A stretch of 42,774 nucleotides of DNA from Methylobacter sp. (GTDB lineage Bacteria > Pseudomonadota > Gammaproteobacteria > Methylococcales > Methylomonadaceae): assembly GCA_004299305.1 (NCBI GenBank), contig SCPZ01000071.1, forward strand, positions 1 to 42,774, read 5' to 3'. Of the stretch, positions 34,254-41,799 are shown piece by piece; position 1 is the first letter of the stretch, and the number at the start of each line of letters is the position of its first letter. The translations under genes and the position numbers were made by a program. Under the pieces are notes generated by a model. That model saw nothing but the letters and a program-made list of their open reading frames with translations. It ran no database searches and was not told where the DNA came from.

Positions 34254-35960
34254 ATGGACATTACCAAAAAAATGCGTATCGGCGACTTGCTGGTTAAAAA
34301 CCAGATTATCACCGATGAACAACTCGTGTTGGCGCTGGCCGAACAAAAGAAAACCGGGCGACAACTGGGTCGTACCCTGATTAATTTAAACTTCGTCAGT
34401 GAAACGGAACTGCTTAACTTCCTGTCACAGCAATTAAAAATCCCATTTTTAGATATTTCTCAATATCCCCGTAAACCTGAAACAATCAAGTTGTTATCTG
34501 AATCGGTAGCCCGGCGGTTTCGTGTGTTGCTGCTGGAAAATAATGAGTTTGATGCCCTGCTGGCTATGGCCGACCCTACCGATTTAATGGGTTTGGATGA
34601 ATTAACGCGTATCCTGAAAAAAACCATACGCCCTGCGGTAGTCAGGGAGTCGGATCTGTTAATAGCGATAGACCAGTCTTATCGCCGCACCGATGAAATC
34701 AATACCTTGGCTGAGCAATTGCGTAGCGATATGTCGGAAGATGACAATATCGATCTCAATTTACTGTTGACTTCGGTTGAGGTGGCCGACGCCCCCGTTG
34801 TCAAACTATTAAAGTCAGTATTCGAAGATGCCGTGCAAGTGCGGGCTTCCGACATTCATATAGAGCCGCAAGAACATAAATTGTATATCCGTTTTCGCAT
34901 TGACGGCATCCTGCATCAGCAAACTGAAGCCGATTTAAAAATCGCCACAGCCTTGGTATTACGCCTTAAACTGATGTCCGGCCTGGAAATCTCCGAGAAA
35001 CGTTTGCCGCAGGATGGCCGTTTTCAAGTCAAAGTGCGGCAACAGTCAGTAGACGTGCGTATATCGACGATGCCGACCATCTACGGTGAATCCGTGGTCA
35101 TGCGATTATTAATCCAAAATGCCGAAGGATTTTCGCTGGAAAAATTGGGGATGCCGCCCGAGATGCTGGTGCGCTTTCGTAAGCTGCTGCATCGCCCGGA
35201 TGGCATGATACTGGTTACCGGGCCAACCGGTAGCGGTAAAACCACCACGCTTTACGCAGCCCTCAGCGAACTCAACACCACCGCCAACAAAATCATCACC
35301 GTGGAAGATCCGGTTGAATACCGTCTGCCCGGTATTAACCAGATACAAGTCAATGAAAAGATCGGTCTCGACTTTACCAGGGTATTACGATCCACCCTAC
35401 GGCAGGACCCCGACATCATCCTGGTGGGCGAAATGCGCGATCATGAAACCGCCCAGATTGGCTTACGCGCCGCTATGACCGGTCATTTAGTGTTGTCAAC
35501 GCTGCATACCAACGATGCCGCTATTTCGCCAATTCGCCTGATTGACATGGGGGTGCCCCGCTTTATGGTGGCCATGTCCTTGCTGGCCGTCATTGCCCAG
35601 CGGCTGGTGCGGGTGGTCTGTGAGAGTTGTATCCAGCCTTCTATACCGGAACCCTTCGAACAGACCTGGCTTAAACTTGAATTGGGCGATACCTTGGACA
35701 AATATTGTTTTGTCCGGGGCAGGGGCTGCCCCCAGTGTAATGGCACCGGCTATCAAGGCCGGATAGGTGTTTACGAATTGCTGGAGATGAACACCGAGCT
35801 TACCGATGCAGCCAATCTGCATGACACTAATATTTTTATTAAACTGGCGCGCCAACAGATGGTAGGAAAAACCCTGCGCAGTAACGCAGTGGCGATGGCT
35901 GTTGCCAAACGCACCACGGTTTCAGAAGCAATGCATGTTAGTAACCAGTTTGAGGAATGA
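34254..35960 (+). CDS. mshE: MSHA-type pilus assembly ATPase with c-di-GMP-binding MshEN domain
   Basis: 568 residues, GspE/PilB family. The N-terminus carries the two tandem MshEN motifs (RIGDLLVKNQIITDEQLVLA, then QLGRTLINLNFVSETELLNF), the 24-residue type known to bind c-di-GMP. The ATPase core has Walker A GPTGSGKTTT (about 322-331), Asp box ITVEDPVEY, Walker B ILVGEMRDHETA and the His box LSTLHTNDA. A tetracysteine zinc site follows (CESC and GCPQCNGTGYQGR). It powers pilin polymerisation at the inner membrane. First gene of the msh block; no clear ribosome site before the ATG. Confidence 0.92.
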   Translation: MDITKKMRIGDLLVKNQIITDEQLVLALAEQKKTGRQLGRTLINLNFVSETELLNFLSQQLKIPFLDISQYPRKPETIKLLSESVARRFRVLLLENNEFDALLAMADPTDLMGLDELTRILKKTIRPAVVRESDLLIAIDQSYRRTDEINTLAEQLRSDMSEDDNIDLNLLLTSVEVADAPVVKLLKSVFEDAVQVRASDIHIEPQEHKLYIRFRIDGILHQQTEADLKIATALVLRLKLMSGLEISEKRLPQDGRFQVKVRQQSVDVRISTMPTIYGESVVMRLLIQNAEGFSLEKLGMPPEMLVRFRKLLHRPDGMILVTGPTGSGKTTTLYAALSELNTTANKIITVEDPVEYRLPGINQIQVNEKIGLDFTRVLRSTLRQDPDIILVGEMRDHETAQIGLRAAMTGHLVLSTLHTNDAAISPIRLIDMGVPRFMVAMSLLAVIAQRLVRVVCESCIQPSIPEPFEQTWLKLELGDTLDKYCFVRGRGCPQCNGTGYQGRIGVYELLEMNTELTDAANLHDTNIFIKLARQQMVGKTLRSNAVAMAVAKRTTVSEAMHVSNQFEE

Positions 35961-35963
35961 GCG

Positions 35964-35984
35964 CCTTGAACCTTGAACCTTGAA
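35964..35984. repeat. three tandem CCTTGAA units
   Basis: CCTTGAA occurs three times in a row in the 32-bp gap between mshE and mshG. Likely a slippage-prone spacer; a change in copy number would alter the spacing to the mshG start. Confidence 0.7.
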
Positions 35985-35992
35985 CCTGCCCC

Positions 35993-37219
35993 ATGCCATT
36001 CTTCTCATACAAAGGCCGTAACAACAAAGGCGAGCTGGTAAAAGGCGCATTGGAAAGTGATGACCGCAACGCGCTGGCAAAACAGTTGCTCAGTATCGGC
36101 ATTACCCCGGTTGAAATCATGCCCGGCTCGGCGCCCACTGCTATTGACAACCTGTCCATCAGCCTGTTTGAAGAACGCATAGAGCCGCTGGATGTCATGA
36201 TGTTCAGTCGGCAGATGTACACCCTGCTTAAAGCGGGCATACCTATTATGAGCGCCCTGAGCGGCCTGCTGTCATCGACTAAAAACAAGGCATTTGCCAA
36301 AGTCATTTCCGATATTCGCTCCAGCCTTGATAGCGGTCGAGAATTATCCGCCGCGCTTAACCTGCACCCGAAAGTGTTTAATAGTTTTTATATCAGCATG
36401 ATACGCGTCGGCGAGACCACCGGGATGCTGGACAGGGTATTCCTGCGCTTGTTCGATCACCTTGAATTTGAACGATTCATGCGCGAGCAAATCAAGGCGG
36501 CGTTACGTTACCCCTCATTTGTGATGATGGCGATGGCTGCGGCGATTGTCATTATTAACCTGTTTGTTATACCGATCTTTGCTAAAGTGTTTGCAAATAT
36601 GGGGGCGGACCTGCCCTTAATGACGCGTATTTTATTGGGTTTCTCTAATTTTATGCTGGCCTCATGGCCTTATTTGTTGGCTGGTTTTGTCGGGAGCAGC
36701 TATCTATTTCGCGCTTATATCGCATCGGATCAAGGCAAGTATCAATGGGACAGCTTTAAATTAAAAACGCCGATTGCCGGTCCCATTATCCATAAAGCGA
36801 CCATGGCGCGCTTTGCCAGGAGTTTCGCCCTGTCCAGTAAAAGCGGCGTACCGATTATGAGTGCGTTAACCTTGGTGGCGCAAACCGTCGATAACGATTT
36901 TATTGCGTACAAAGTGGAACAAATGCGCGTCGGCGTTGAGCGCGGCGAATCTATTTTGCACACAGCAACAGACGCCGGTGTTTTTAACGCCCTGGTATTG
37001 CAGATGATTGCTGTTGGCGAAGAATCAGGTGCATTGGACGACTTGATGGAAGAAATTGCCGATATGTATCAGCGCGATGTCGAATACGAAATTAAAACCT
37101 TGGGAGCCAAAATCGAGCCGATTTTGATCGTATTTTTAGGCGTACTTGTGCTTATTCTGGCTTTAGGTATTTTTCTGCCGATCTGGGATCTTGGTAAAGT
37201 GGCGATACATAAAAATTAA
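35993..37219 (+). CDS. mshG: MSHA/type II secretion inner-membrane platform protein (GspF/PilC family)
   Basis: 408 residues with two repeated T2SSF cytoplasmic domains. Opens MPFFSYKGRNNKGELVKGAL, then MFSRQMYTLLKAGIPIMSAL and SFYISMIRVGETTGMLDRVF; the second repeat has FARSFALSSKSGVPIMSAL and VLQMIAVGEESGALDDLM. Three membrane spans (about 178-200, 225-245, 380-400). It is the platform on which the ATPase acts. Order mshE-mshG matches the Vibrio MSHA locus. Confidence 0.92.
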   Translation: MPFFSYKGRNNKGELVKGALESDDRNALAKQLLSIGITPVEIMPGSAPTAIDNLSISLFEERIEPLDVMMFSRQMYTLLKAGIPIMSALSGLLSSTKNKAFAKVISDIRSSLDSGRELSAALNLHPKVFNSFYISMIRVGETTGMLDRVFLRLFDHLEFERFMREQIKAALRYPSFVMMAMAAAIVIINLFVIPIFAKVFANMGADLPLMTRILLGFSNFMLASWPYLLAGFVGSSYLFRAYIASDQGKYQWDSFKLKTPIAGPIIHKATMARFARSFALSSKSGVPIMSALTLVAQTVDNDFIAYKVEQMRVGVERGESILHTATDAGVFNALVLQMIAVGEESGALDDLMEEIADMYQRDVEYEIKTLGAKIEPILIVFLGVLVLILALGIFLPIWDLGKVAIHKN

Positions 37220-37221
37220 CG

Positions 37222-37683
37222 ATGAAACCCAAAATAACCACAGCGCACCCCACTGGAGCAAGCCGTTTCGATTTTGCAATCTCCATCAGTATTATCGCCA
37301 TATTGGCATCCGTCCTGCTGTTTAGCCTTAATCGCGCACAAAACCAAGTTGAGGTGGTCATAATGGAAGCCGACTTGAGCAACATGCGCTGGGGCTTACG
37401 CGAGCTGTGGGCGCATCGTAATGCAATCGGGCAATCACTAACCGATAGCGAGGTAAATAACGCCAACCCGCTACGTTTGCTGAGCGACCAACCGAACAAT
37501 TATAGAGGTGAATACGCACAAGCGCCGCTAGCTCAATCTATTTGGTATTTTGATACTAAAGCCAAACGTCTGGTGTACATTTTTAGCGATGGTCACCAAG
37601 TACGTTACCGATTGACCAGTATAGCCAAACTTAATCGAGCTTCATTGGGAGCGATAGGGGGGATAGATTTGGTGCCGGATTAG
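37222..37683 (+). CDS. MshF-position protein with pseudopilin-like N-terminus
   Basis: 153 residues, weakly recognisable. A hydrophobic helix at about 17-35 (FDFAISISIIAILASVLLFS) follows GAS-R, resembling a prepilin N-terminus in which the +5 Glu is Asp (if Gly13 is the cleavage residue) and the FTLIE consensus is lost. The remainder (LRLLSDQPNNYRGEY, then QSIWYFDTKAKRLVYIF) looks like a small soluble pilin-type domain. It sits between mshG and the first prepilin gene, 2 bp after mshG, the place of mshF in Vibrio. It may be a membrane assembly factor instead of a processed pilin. Confidence 0.6.
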   Translation: MKPKITTAHPTGASRFDFAISISIIAILASVLLFSLNRAQNQVEVVIMEADLSNMRWGLRELWAHRNAIGQSLTDSEVNNANPLRLLSDQPNNYRGEYAQAPLAQSIWYFDTKAKRLVYIFSDGHQVRYRLTSIAKLNRASLGAIGGIDLVPD

Positions 37684-37731
37684 CGTGTTTGGGTATTTCA
37701 TTTTCTGCGAGTTACTTTAGACGCATTTGTT

Positions 37732-37777
37732 GATTTTATCAGTGATTATCTGTCTAATCTGCGTCATCCGTGTTCCA
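37732..37777. repeat. dispersed paired-end repeat, right half only
   Basis: ATCAGTGATTATCTGTCTAA followed by TCTGCGTCATCCGTGTTCCA is the right end of the TAGAACACGG element; the left half is missing. It ends 29 bp before the next prepilin gene and probably occupies its leader. Confidence 0.7.
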
Positions 37778-37806
37778 TATCTCTATCTGCTGAGTAGTTA
37801 AAAAAC

Positions 37807-38352
37807 ATGAATAAATCAAAAGGTTTTACGCTGATTGAATTGATCGTCGTTATCGTCATTCTGGCTATTTTGGCGGCAGTGGCATTACCGCGTTTGACTA
37901 ATTTGCAGCTCGATGCCCGCATTGCCAAGCTTAATGCGGCGCGAGGCAGCGTTGCAGCCACCTCTGCGATGGTTCACGCCACCTTGTTTGCGCGCAACGG
38001 CAGAGCCGATACGGCTGTTTGTCCTGCTGACGGCGGCGGCCCGGCTAATAACTCTACCGGTGCAATAGGCACCCTGTGTACGGAGGCGGGTATTATCAAC
38101 TTGGTTAACGGTTATCCTGCGGTTACTGAATTCGGCACGCCGGGCATATTAACTGCCGCAGGCCTGACCACCGTATTTAATCCAAACCAGACCGAATTGC
38201 AGGCGGAGGGTTATGATTACACCAAGACCGGAACGACGGCAATTTTTCAGGTGCGTGGCGGCAGCTCCACCAGCGACTGCTCGTTTACCTACACCGAACC
38301 TGTCGCCAATGCAGCCCCTATTATCAGCATTATTACCACAACCGGGTGTTAG
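37807..38352 (+). CDS. type IV prepilin (MshA/MshB-like)
   Basis: 181 residues. The leader MNKSKG ends at the prepilin peptidase site before FTLIELIVVIVILAILAAVA, with Glu at +5 and the usual hydrophobic helix. The mature domain has Cys pairs (ADTAVCPADGG and GTLCTEAG; SDCSFTY and a terminal TTGC) suited to disulfides. Position 3' of the mshF-like gene corresponds to mshB in Vibrio. Could be a minor or a major pilin. The stop codon TAG overlaps the left end of a large palindrome. Confidence 0.88.
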   Translation: MNKSKGFTLIELIVVIVILAILAAVALPRLTNLQLDARIAKLNAARGSVAATSAMVHATLFARNGRADTAVCPADGGGPANNSTGAIGTLCTEAGIINLVNGYPAVTEFGTPGILTAAGLTTVFNPNQTELQAEGYDYTKTGTTAIFQVRGGSSTSDCSFTYTEPVANAAPIISIITTTGC

Positions 38353-38511
38353 GCGATTTCCGGCGAAAAATATACCCACCTGACTGGTCTTTTTGCCCGT
38401 CTGCTGCGTTGTAAAAATGGTTGCATAGCTCGCTATGCGCCCATTTTACGCCTTGCAGACGAACAAAAATCCTGCGCCATTTGGGTATATTTATTCTTGG
38501 CAATCGCCTTA
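38350..38511. repeat. 162-bp near-palindrome between two prepilin genes
   Basis: Two arms of about 80 bases in opposite orientation meet at GCATAG-CTCG-CTATGC (38423-38438). Matching blocks include AGGCGATT with AATCGCCT at the ends, AATATACCCA with TGGGTATATT, TTTTTG-CGTCTGC with GCAGACGAACAAAAA, and GTAAAAATGG with CCCATTTTAC. The left end overlaps the preceding stop codon. Non-coding, MITE-like. The remainder of 38353-38737 should hold the promoter of the next prepilin gene. Confidence 0.8.
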
Positions 38512-38737
38512 GGTGTATTATTGAACTATGTGACGGGCAGAAAAGCCTTACCTTTCTGACCTTGAATGAAAAATCGTAGATTGACTTGAAAAAAGCATTG
38601 CCGATACGAAGCGACTTGATCTACACCTTAAAATAACACTCTTTGGGAGTCTTTATAACGTAGCCCATTTTAATTTCTTAGCTTGATATTTTTCACTATA
38701 CTTCGTTTATTTATAACACTTTTTAAGGGCCATAAAA

Positions 38738-39202
38738 ATGAAACAATTATCTAATATGAAACAACAATCCGGCTTTACCTTAATCGAGTTGGTCATGGTT
38801 ATCGTCATTCTGGGTATTTTGGCGGCAACCGCATTGCCGAAGTTTATCGATCTGGGCACCGATGCACGTAAAGCCGCGATGAAGGCGGTGGCGGGCTCTA
38901 TGGCTTCAGCCAATGCTATTATCTATGCCAAGGCGGCAGTGGGGAATCAGTTGGGTGCAGGCCAAAGCGTTTTAGTCAGTGGACAGAACATCACAACCGA
39001 TTATGGCTTTGCCGTGAATGTTACCGAGCTGGTAAAAGCCATGGACATAGATACAACGGGTACTGGAGATTTCGATATTTCGGCTGACCCGTTAATTACC
39101 CATAAAGGCGGGGTAACTCCTGCAAATTGCAGTGTTTTGTATGCCCCCGCCACCAGTAGCACAACGGCGCCCGCATACACCTTGGATGTAACCGGCTGTT
39201 AG
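38738..39202 (+). CDS. mshA: type IV prepilin, MSHA major pilin-like
   Basis: 154 residues. The leader (MKQLSNMKQQSG) precedes FTLIELVMVIVILGILAATA, with Glu at +5; an internal ATG would shorten the leader by six. LPKFIDLGTDARKAAMKAVA and SMASANAIIYAKAA resemble MshA pilins, and a C-terminal Cys pair (PANCSVLYAP and DVTGC) is typical. It has its own large upstream region (385 bp) and a good ribosome site (AAGGG), fitting the highly expressed major pilin. The choice between mshA and mshB for the two prepilins is by position. Confidence 0.85.
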   Translation: MKQLSNMKQQSGFTLIELVMVIVILGILAATALPKFIDLGTDARKAAMKAVAGSMASANAIIYAKAAVGNQLGAGQSVLVSGQNITTDYGFAVNVTELVKAMDIDTTGTGDFDISADPLITHKGGVTPANCSVLYAPATSSTTAPAYTLDVTGC

Positions 39203-39256
39203 AGGCGGGTTCGGTAAGGCTGGGGAGTGTTTACCCCGGCCTTAGGTGGTTTTGTT

Positions 39257-39492
39257 CTCGTTCCCACGCAGCGCGCTCGTCTTTATACACAAGTGCCTGC
39301 GAGACATCGCCATTCCTCCTCGTTCCCACGCGCCGCGTGGGAATGCAGTCAAGGCGTGCTGCGCCGCGAGTTACGGGCAACGTCGCGTATACGGGACGCA
39401 GCGCGTCCAGCGCTGCATTCCCACGTAGCACGTGGGAACGAGGTGTACTTGAACACTTGTGTATAAAGACGAGCGCAGCGCGTGGGAACGAG
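39257..39492. repeat. nested REP palindrome cluster
   Basis: The outer arms 39257-39295 and 39454-39492 are inverted copies matching at 36 of 39 bases (CTCGTTCCCACGC, then CTCGTCTTTATACACAAGTG). Inside, 39318-39348 and 39413-39443 are inverted too, and each is itself a small palindrome (CCCACGCG-CC-GCGTGGG; CCCACGT-AGC-ACGTGGG). A BIME-like arrangement of the same REP unit seen at 7940-7970. Frames crossing it are repeat artefacts, so 39203-39565 has no gene. Confidence 0.85.
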
Positions 39493-39565
39493 GAAATTTC
39501 TTGCAAACTAAAGACTCCCAAGTCTTACATGAGAAAAATACCTTGATGCACAAAAAACTTATGTT

Positions 39566-40009
39566 ATGTGTACGAAGCTAAAACAATCGATAGGTTTTAC
39601 CCTGGTCGAACTCATCATGGTGATGGTTATTCTAGGCATCTTGAGCGCTATAGCCCTCCCTAAGTTTTTCGACAATTCTATTTTTCAATCACGCGGCTTT
39701 GCCGACCAGGTATTAGCCACCCTACGTTACGCTCAAAAAGCCGCCATCGCTCAGCATCAAAATGTGTGTGTCGATTTAGCCGCAACGACCGTCACTTTAA
39801 CAATCGATGCAACTTGCTCAACTGATTTAAATTTACCCGATAGGCAAAGCAATAGCTTAACGGCACCTGACGGCATTACCCTGATTGCGGTGCCGACGGT
39901 TTTAACGTTCGATGCATTAGGCCGAGCCAATACAGCCGCCACAATCACTATTTCAGGGCTTGATACCGCTATTACCGTAGAAGCTGAGACCGGTTATGTA
40001 CACCAGTAA
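39566..40009 (+). CDS. mshC: minor pseudopilin, MshC/GspH-like
   Basis: 147 residues with the leader MCTKLKQSIG before FTLVELIMVMVILGILSAIA. QSRGFADQVLATLRYAQKAA is the GspH/FimT/MshC-type block that follows the helix. A disulfide pair is likely between NVCVDL and DATCSTD. It follows mshA in the usual order and overlaps the next gene by 14 bp. Confidence 0.85.
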   Translation: MCTKLKQSIGFTLVELIMVMVILGILSAIALPKFFDNSIFQSRGFADQVLATLRYAQKAAIAQHQNVCVDLAATTVTLTIDATCSTDLNLPDRQSNSLTAPDGITLIAVPTVLTFDALGRANTAATITISGLDTAITVEAETGYVHQ

Positions 40010-40469
40010 GTCGCAACGCGGTATTAGCCTGATCGAACTTATCCTATTTATCGTGATTATCAGTGCCGCCTTGGCAGGATTATTTTCAGTAATGAATGTG
40101 AACACCAAAGGCAGCGCCGATCCGCTGATTCGTAAACAAGCCTTAACGAGTGCGGAATCATTGTTAGAGGAAGTTGAATTGCACGATTTTTCCAATCCTG
40201 TTGGCGGTTTTACAGGGGCGGCTACTCAAGCTAATCGCGCCAGTTTTGACGATGTGATGGATTACAACGGTTTCGCCACTATGGGCATCTATCCTGCCGA
40301 TGGTTCGGCAACCGTAGTGCCGGGATTGGCCGACTATAACGTGAGTGTTGCCGTTGTAAATACCGCCTGGGGCAGCATTCTTGCAGCTGATGCGGTGCAA
40401 ATTACTATAACCGTGACTGACTCCGGCGGGCAGTCCATTCAAGCTGTAGGTTACCGGGTGAATTACTGA
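39996..40469 (+). CDS. mshD: minor pseudopilin, MshD-like
   Basis: 157 residues with a short leader (MYTSKSQRG) and ISLIELILFIVIISAALAGL, Glu at +5. ALTSAESLLEEVELHDF and the A-TVVPGLADYNVSVAVVN part resemble GspI/PilV/MshD proteins. Its start lies inside mshC and its stop TGA shares a base with the mshO ATG (TGATG), so the minor pilins are translationally coupled. Confidence 0.85.
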   Translation: MYTSKSQRGISLIELILFIVIISAALAGLFSVMNVNTKGSADPLIRKQALTSAESLLEEVELHDFSNPVGGFTGAATQANRASFDDVMDYNGFATMGIYPADGSATVVPGLADYNVSVAVVNTAWGSILAADAVQITITVTDSGGQSIQAVGYRVNY

Positions 40470-41338
40470 TGAGTCGGCATAAACATCGCCATGCAGGCTT
40501 CACCCTAGTCGAGCTAATTATGGTCATGGTCATTACCGGCATTCTTAGCGCCGTGGTGGTCGTGTTTATGAAAAGGCCCGTAGATCAATATATGGATATT
40601 GCCCGCCGAGCTGAAATGACCGATATTGCCGATACCGCCCTTCGTCGTATCGGTAGGGATATACGCATAGCCGTGCCGAACAGCGTGCGTTTGCCGACCC
40701 CCGAAGGTTCAACGTATATCGAATTCTTGCCGACCAAGAGCGGGGGACGGTATCGTGCCGCTCCAGCGCCGTCCGGTACCGCGCAATGCGGCGGTACGCT
40801 GGCTGAAGACATACTTGATTTTGCTATCGCCGATAGTTGTTTTGAGATTATCGGCCCCGCAATTGACTTTGCCGTCGGTGACCGGATCGTCGTCGGTAGT
40901 ACGCAATTCGACGGTAATCCGCCTTATGACAGCAGTGCAACCGGCGTTCTGCGCGCTTATACCGGCACAGCAGGTTCTCAAACAGTCGTTAATATAAGCG
41001 GCACTCAGTTCCCCAGTTCCGCCCAGCTGCCCGGTCAGCGTTTTGACGTTGTTCCCGGTGATCAGCAGGCAGTTACTTATGCTTGCGAGAATGTCGGCGG
41101 CGCAGTAGACGGTACAGGGACGCTCAGGCGTTATTGGGCTTATGGATTTAATGTTGTGCAAGTTGTACCGCCATTAGCTGGCTCCAGCGCATTACTTGCC
41201 GATAAAATTAGCGCTTGCTCTATCGTTTACAGCATGGTTAGTCCGCGCGATGCGCTGGTTGTTATTAGTCTGACCATCACTCGCGGCGGTGAAAGCATTA
41301 GTTTGTACCAAGAAATTCACGTTAATAATATGCCATGA
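40469..41338 (+). CDS. mshO: minor pseudopilin, MshO-like
   Basis: 289 residues. Leader MSRHKHRHAG, then FTLVELIMVMVITGILSAVV. The size and the RRAEMTDIADTALRRIGRDI block match GspJ/PilW/MshO. Four Cys (AQCGGTLA, DSCFEIIG, TYACENVG, SACSIVYS) could give two disulfides. Fits the third of four coupled genes; its stop overlaps the mshP start by 4 bp. Confidence 0.87.
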   Translation: MSRHKHRHAGFTLVELIMVMVITGILSAVVVVFMKRPVDQYMDIARRAEMTDIADTALRRIGRDIRIAVPNSVRLPTPEGSTYIEFLPTKSGGRYRAAPAPSGTAQCGGTLAEDILDFAIADSCFEIIGPAIDFAVGDRIVVGSTQFDGNPPYDSSATGVLRAYTGTAGSQTVVNISGTQFPSSAQLPGQRFDVVPGDQQAVTYACENVGGAVDGTGTLRRYWAYGFNVVQVVPPLAGSSALLADKISACSIVYSMVSPRDALVVISLTITRGGESISLYQEIHVNNMP

Positions 41339-41739
41339 AAAATTATCAGTCCGGTTTTAGTCTAATTGCCGCCATTTTTTTATTAGTCGTGATTGCCGCA
41401 CTGGGACTCTTTACGCTGACTATCTCCACCACGCAACAACAAAGTTCGGCGATGGATGCGTTAGGCTCGCGCGCCTATCAAGCAGCCAAAGCAGGCATAG
41501 AATGGGGTGTTTATCAAATAATCAAGGGTGGGGCGACATGCGCAACGTTTGTGCAGCCCACCATGCCGACGGGTACCCAACTATCCTCATTCACGGTTAC
41601 TGTTGATTGCAGTTCTACGGCATGGACTGAAGGCGCCGCTTCATTGTCGGTGTATCAACTGACCTCAACCGCCAAAACCGGCGTAGTCGGTTCAGCGGGC
41701 TACTTTGAACGGCAATTGCAGGTTACTATTACAAATTAG
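41335..41739 (+). CDS. mshP: MshP-like PilX/GspK-type minor pilin
   Basis: 134 residues. The N-terminus MKNYQSGFSLIAAIFLLVVI is the PilX/MshP pattern: Gly before F-S-L-I and Ala in place of the +5 Glu, followed by a hydrophobic helix and the QQSSAMDALGSRAYQAAKAG block that precedes IEWG. Two Cys (GGATCATF and TVDCSSTA) may pair. The absence of Glu5 is typical of the tip-type pilin, not a defect. 60 bp separates it from the next gene. Confidence 0.86.
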   Translation: MKNYQSGFSLIAAIFLLVVIAALGLFTLTISTTQQQSSAMDALGSRAYQAAKAGIEWGVYQIIKGGATCATFVQPTMPTGTQLSSFTVTVDCSSTAWTEGAASLSVYQLTSTAKTGVVGSAGYFERQLQVTITN

Positions 41740-41799
41740 GGGGATATGTCGACTAAGGATGCTAAGAACGGCGGCGCGCACATACGGTGAGGCGATATT

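Noticed and set aside
39227-39553. Several overlapping open frames on both strands in the gap before mshC
   Set aside because: They cross the nested REP palindromes, read peptides such as SFPRAAWE and RSHALRGN that arise from the repeat itself, and have no ribosome sites.
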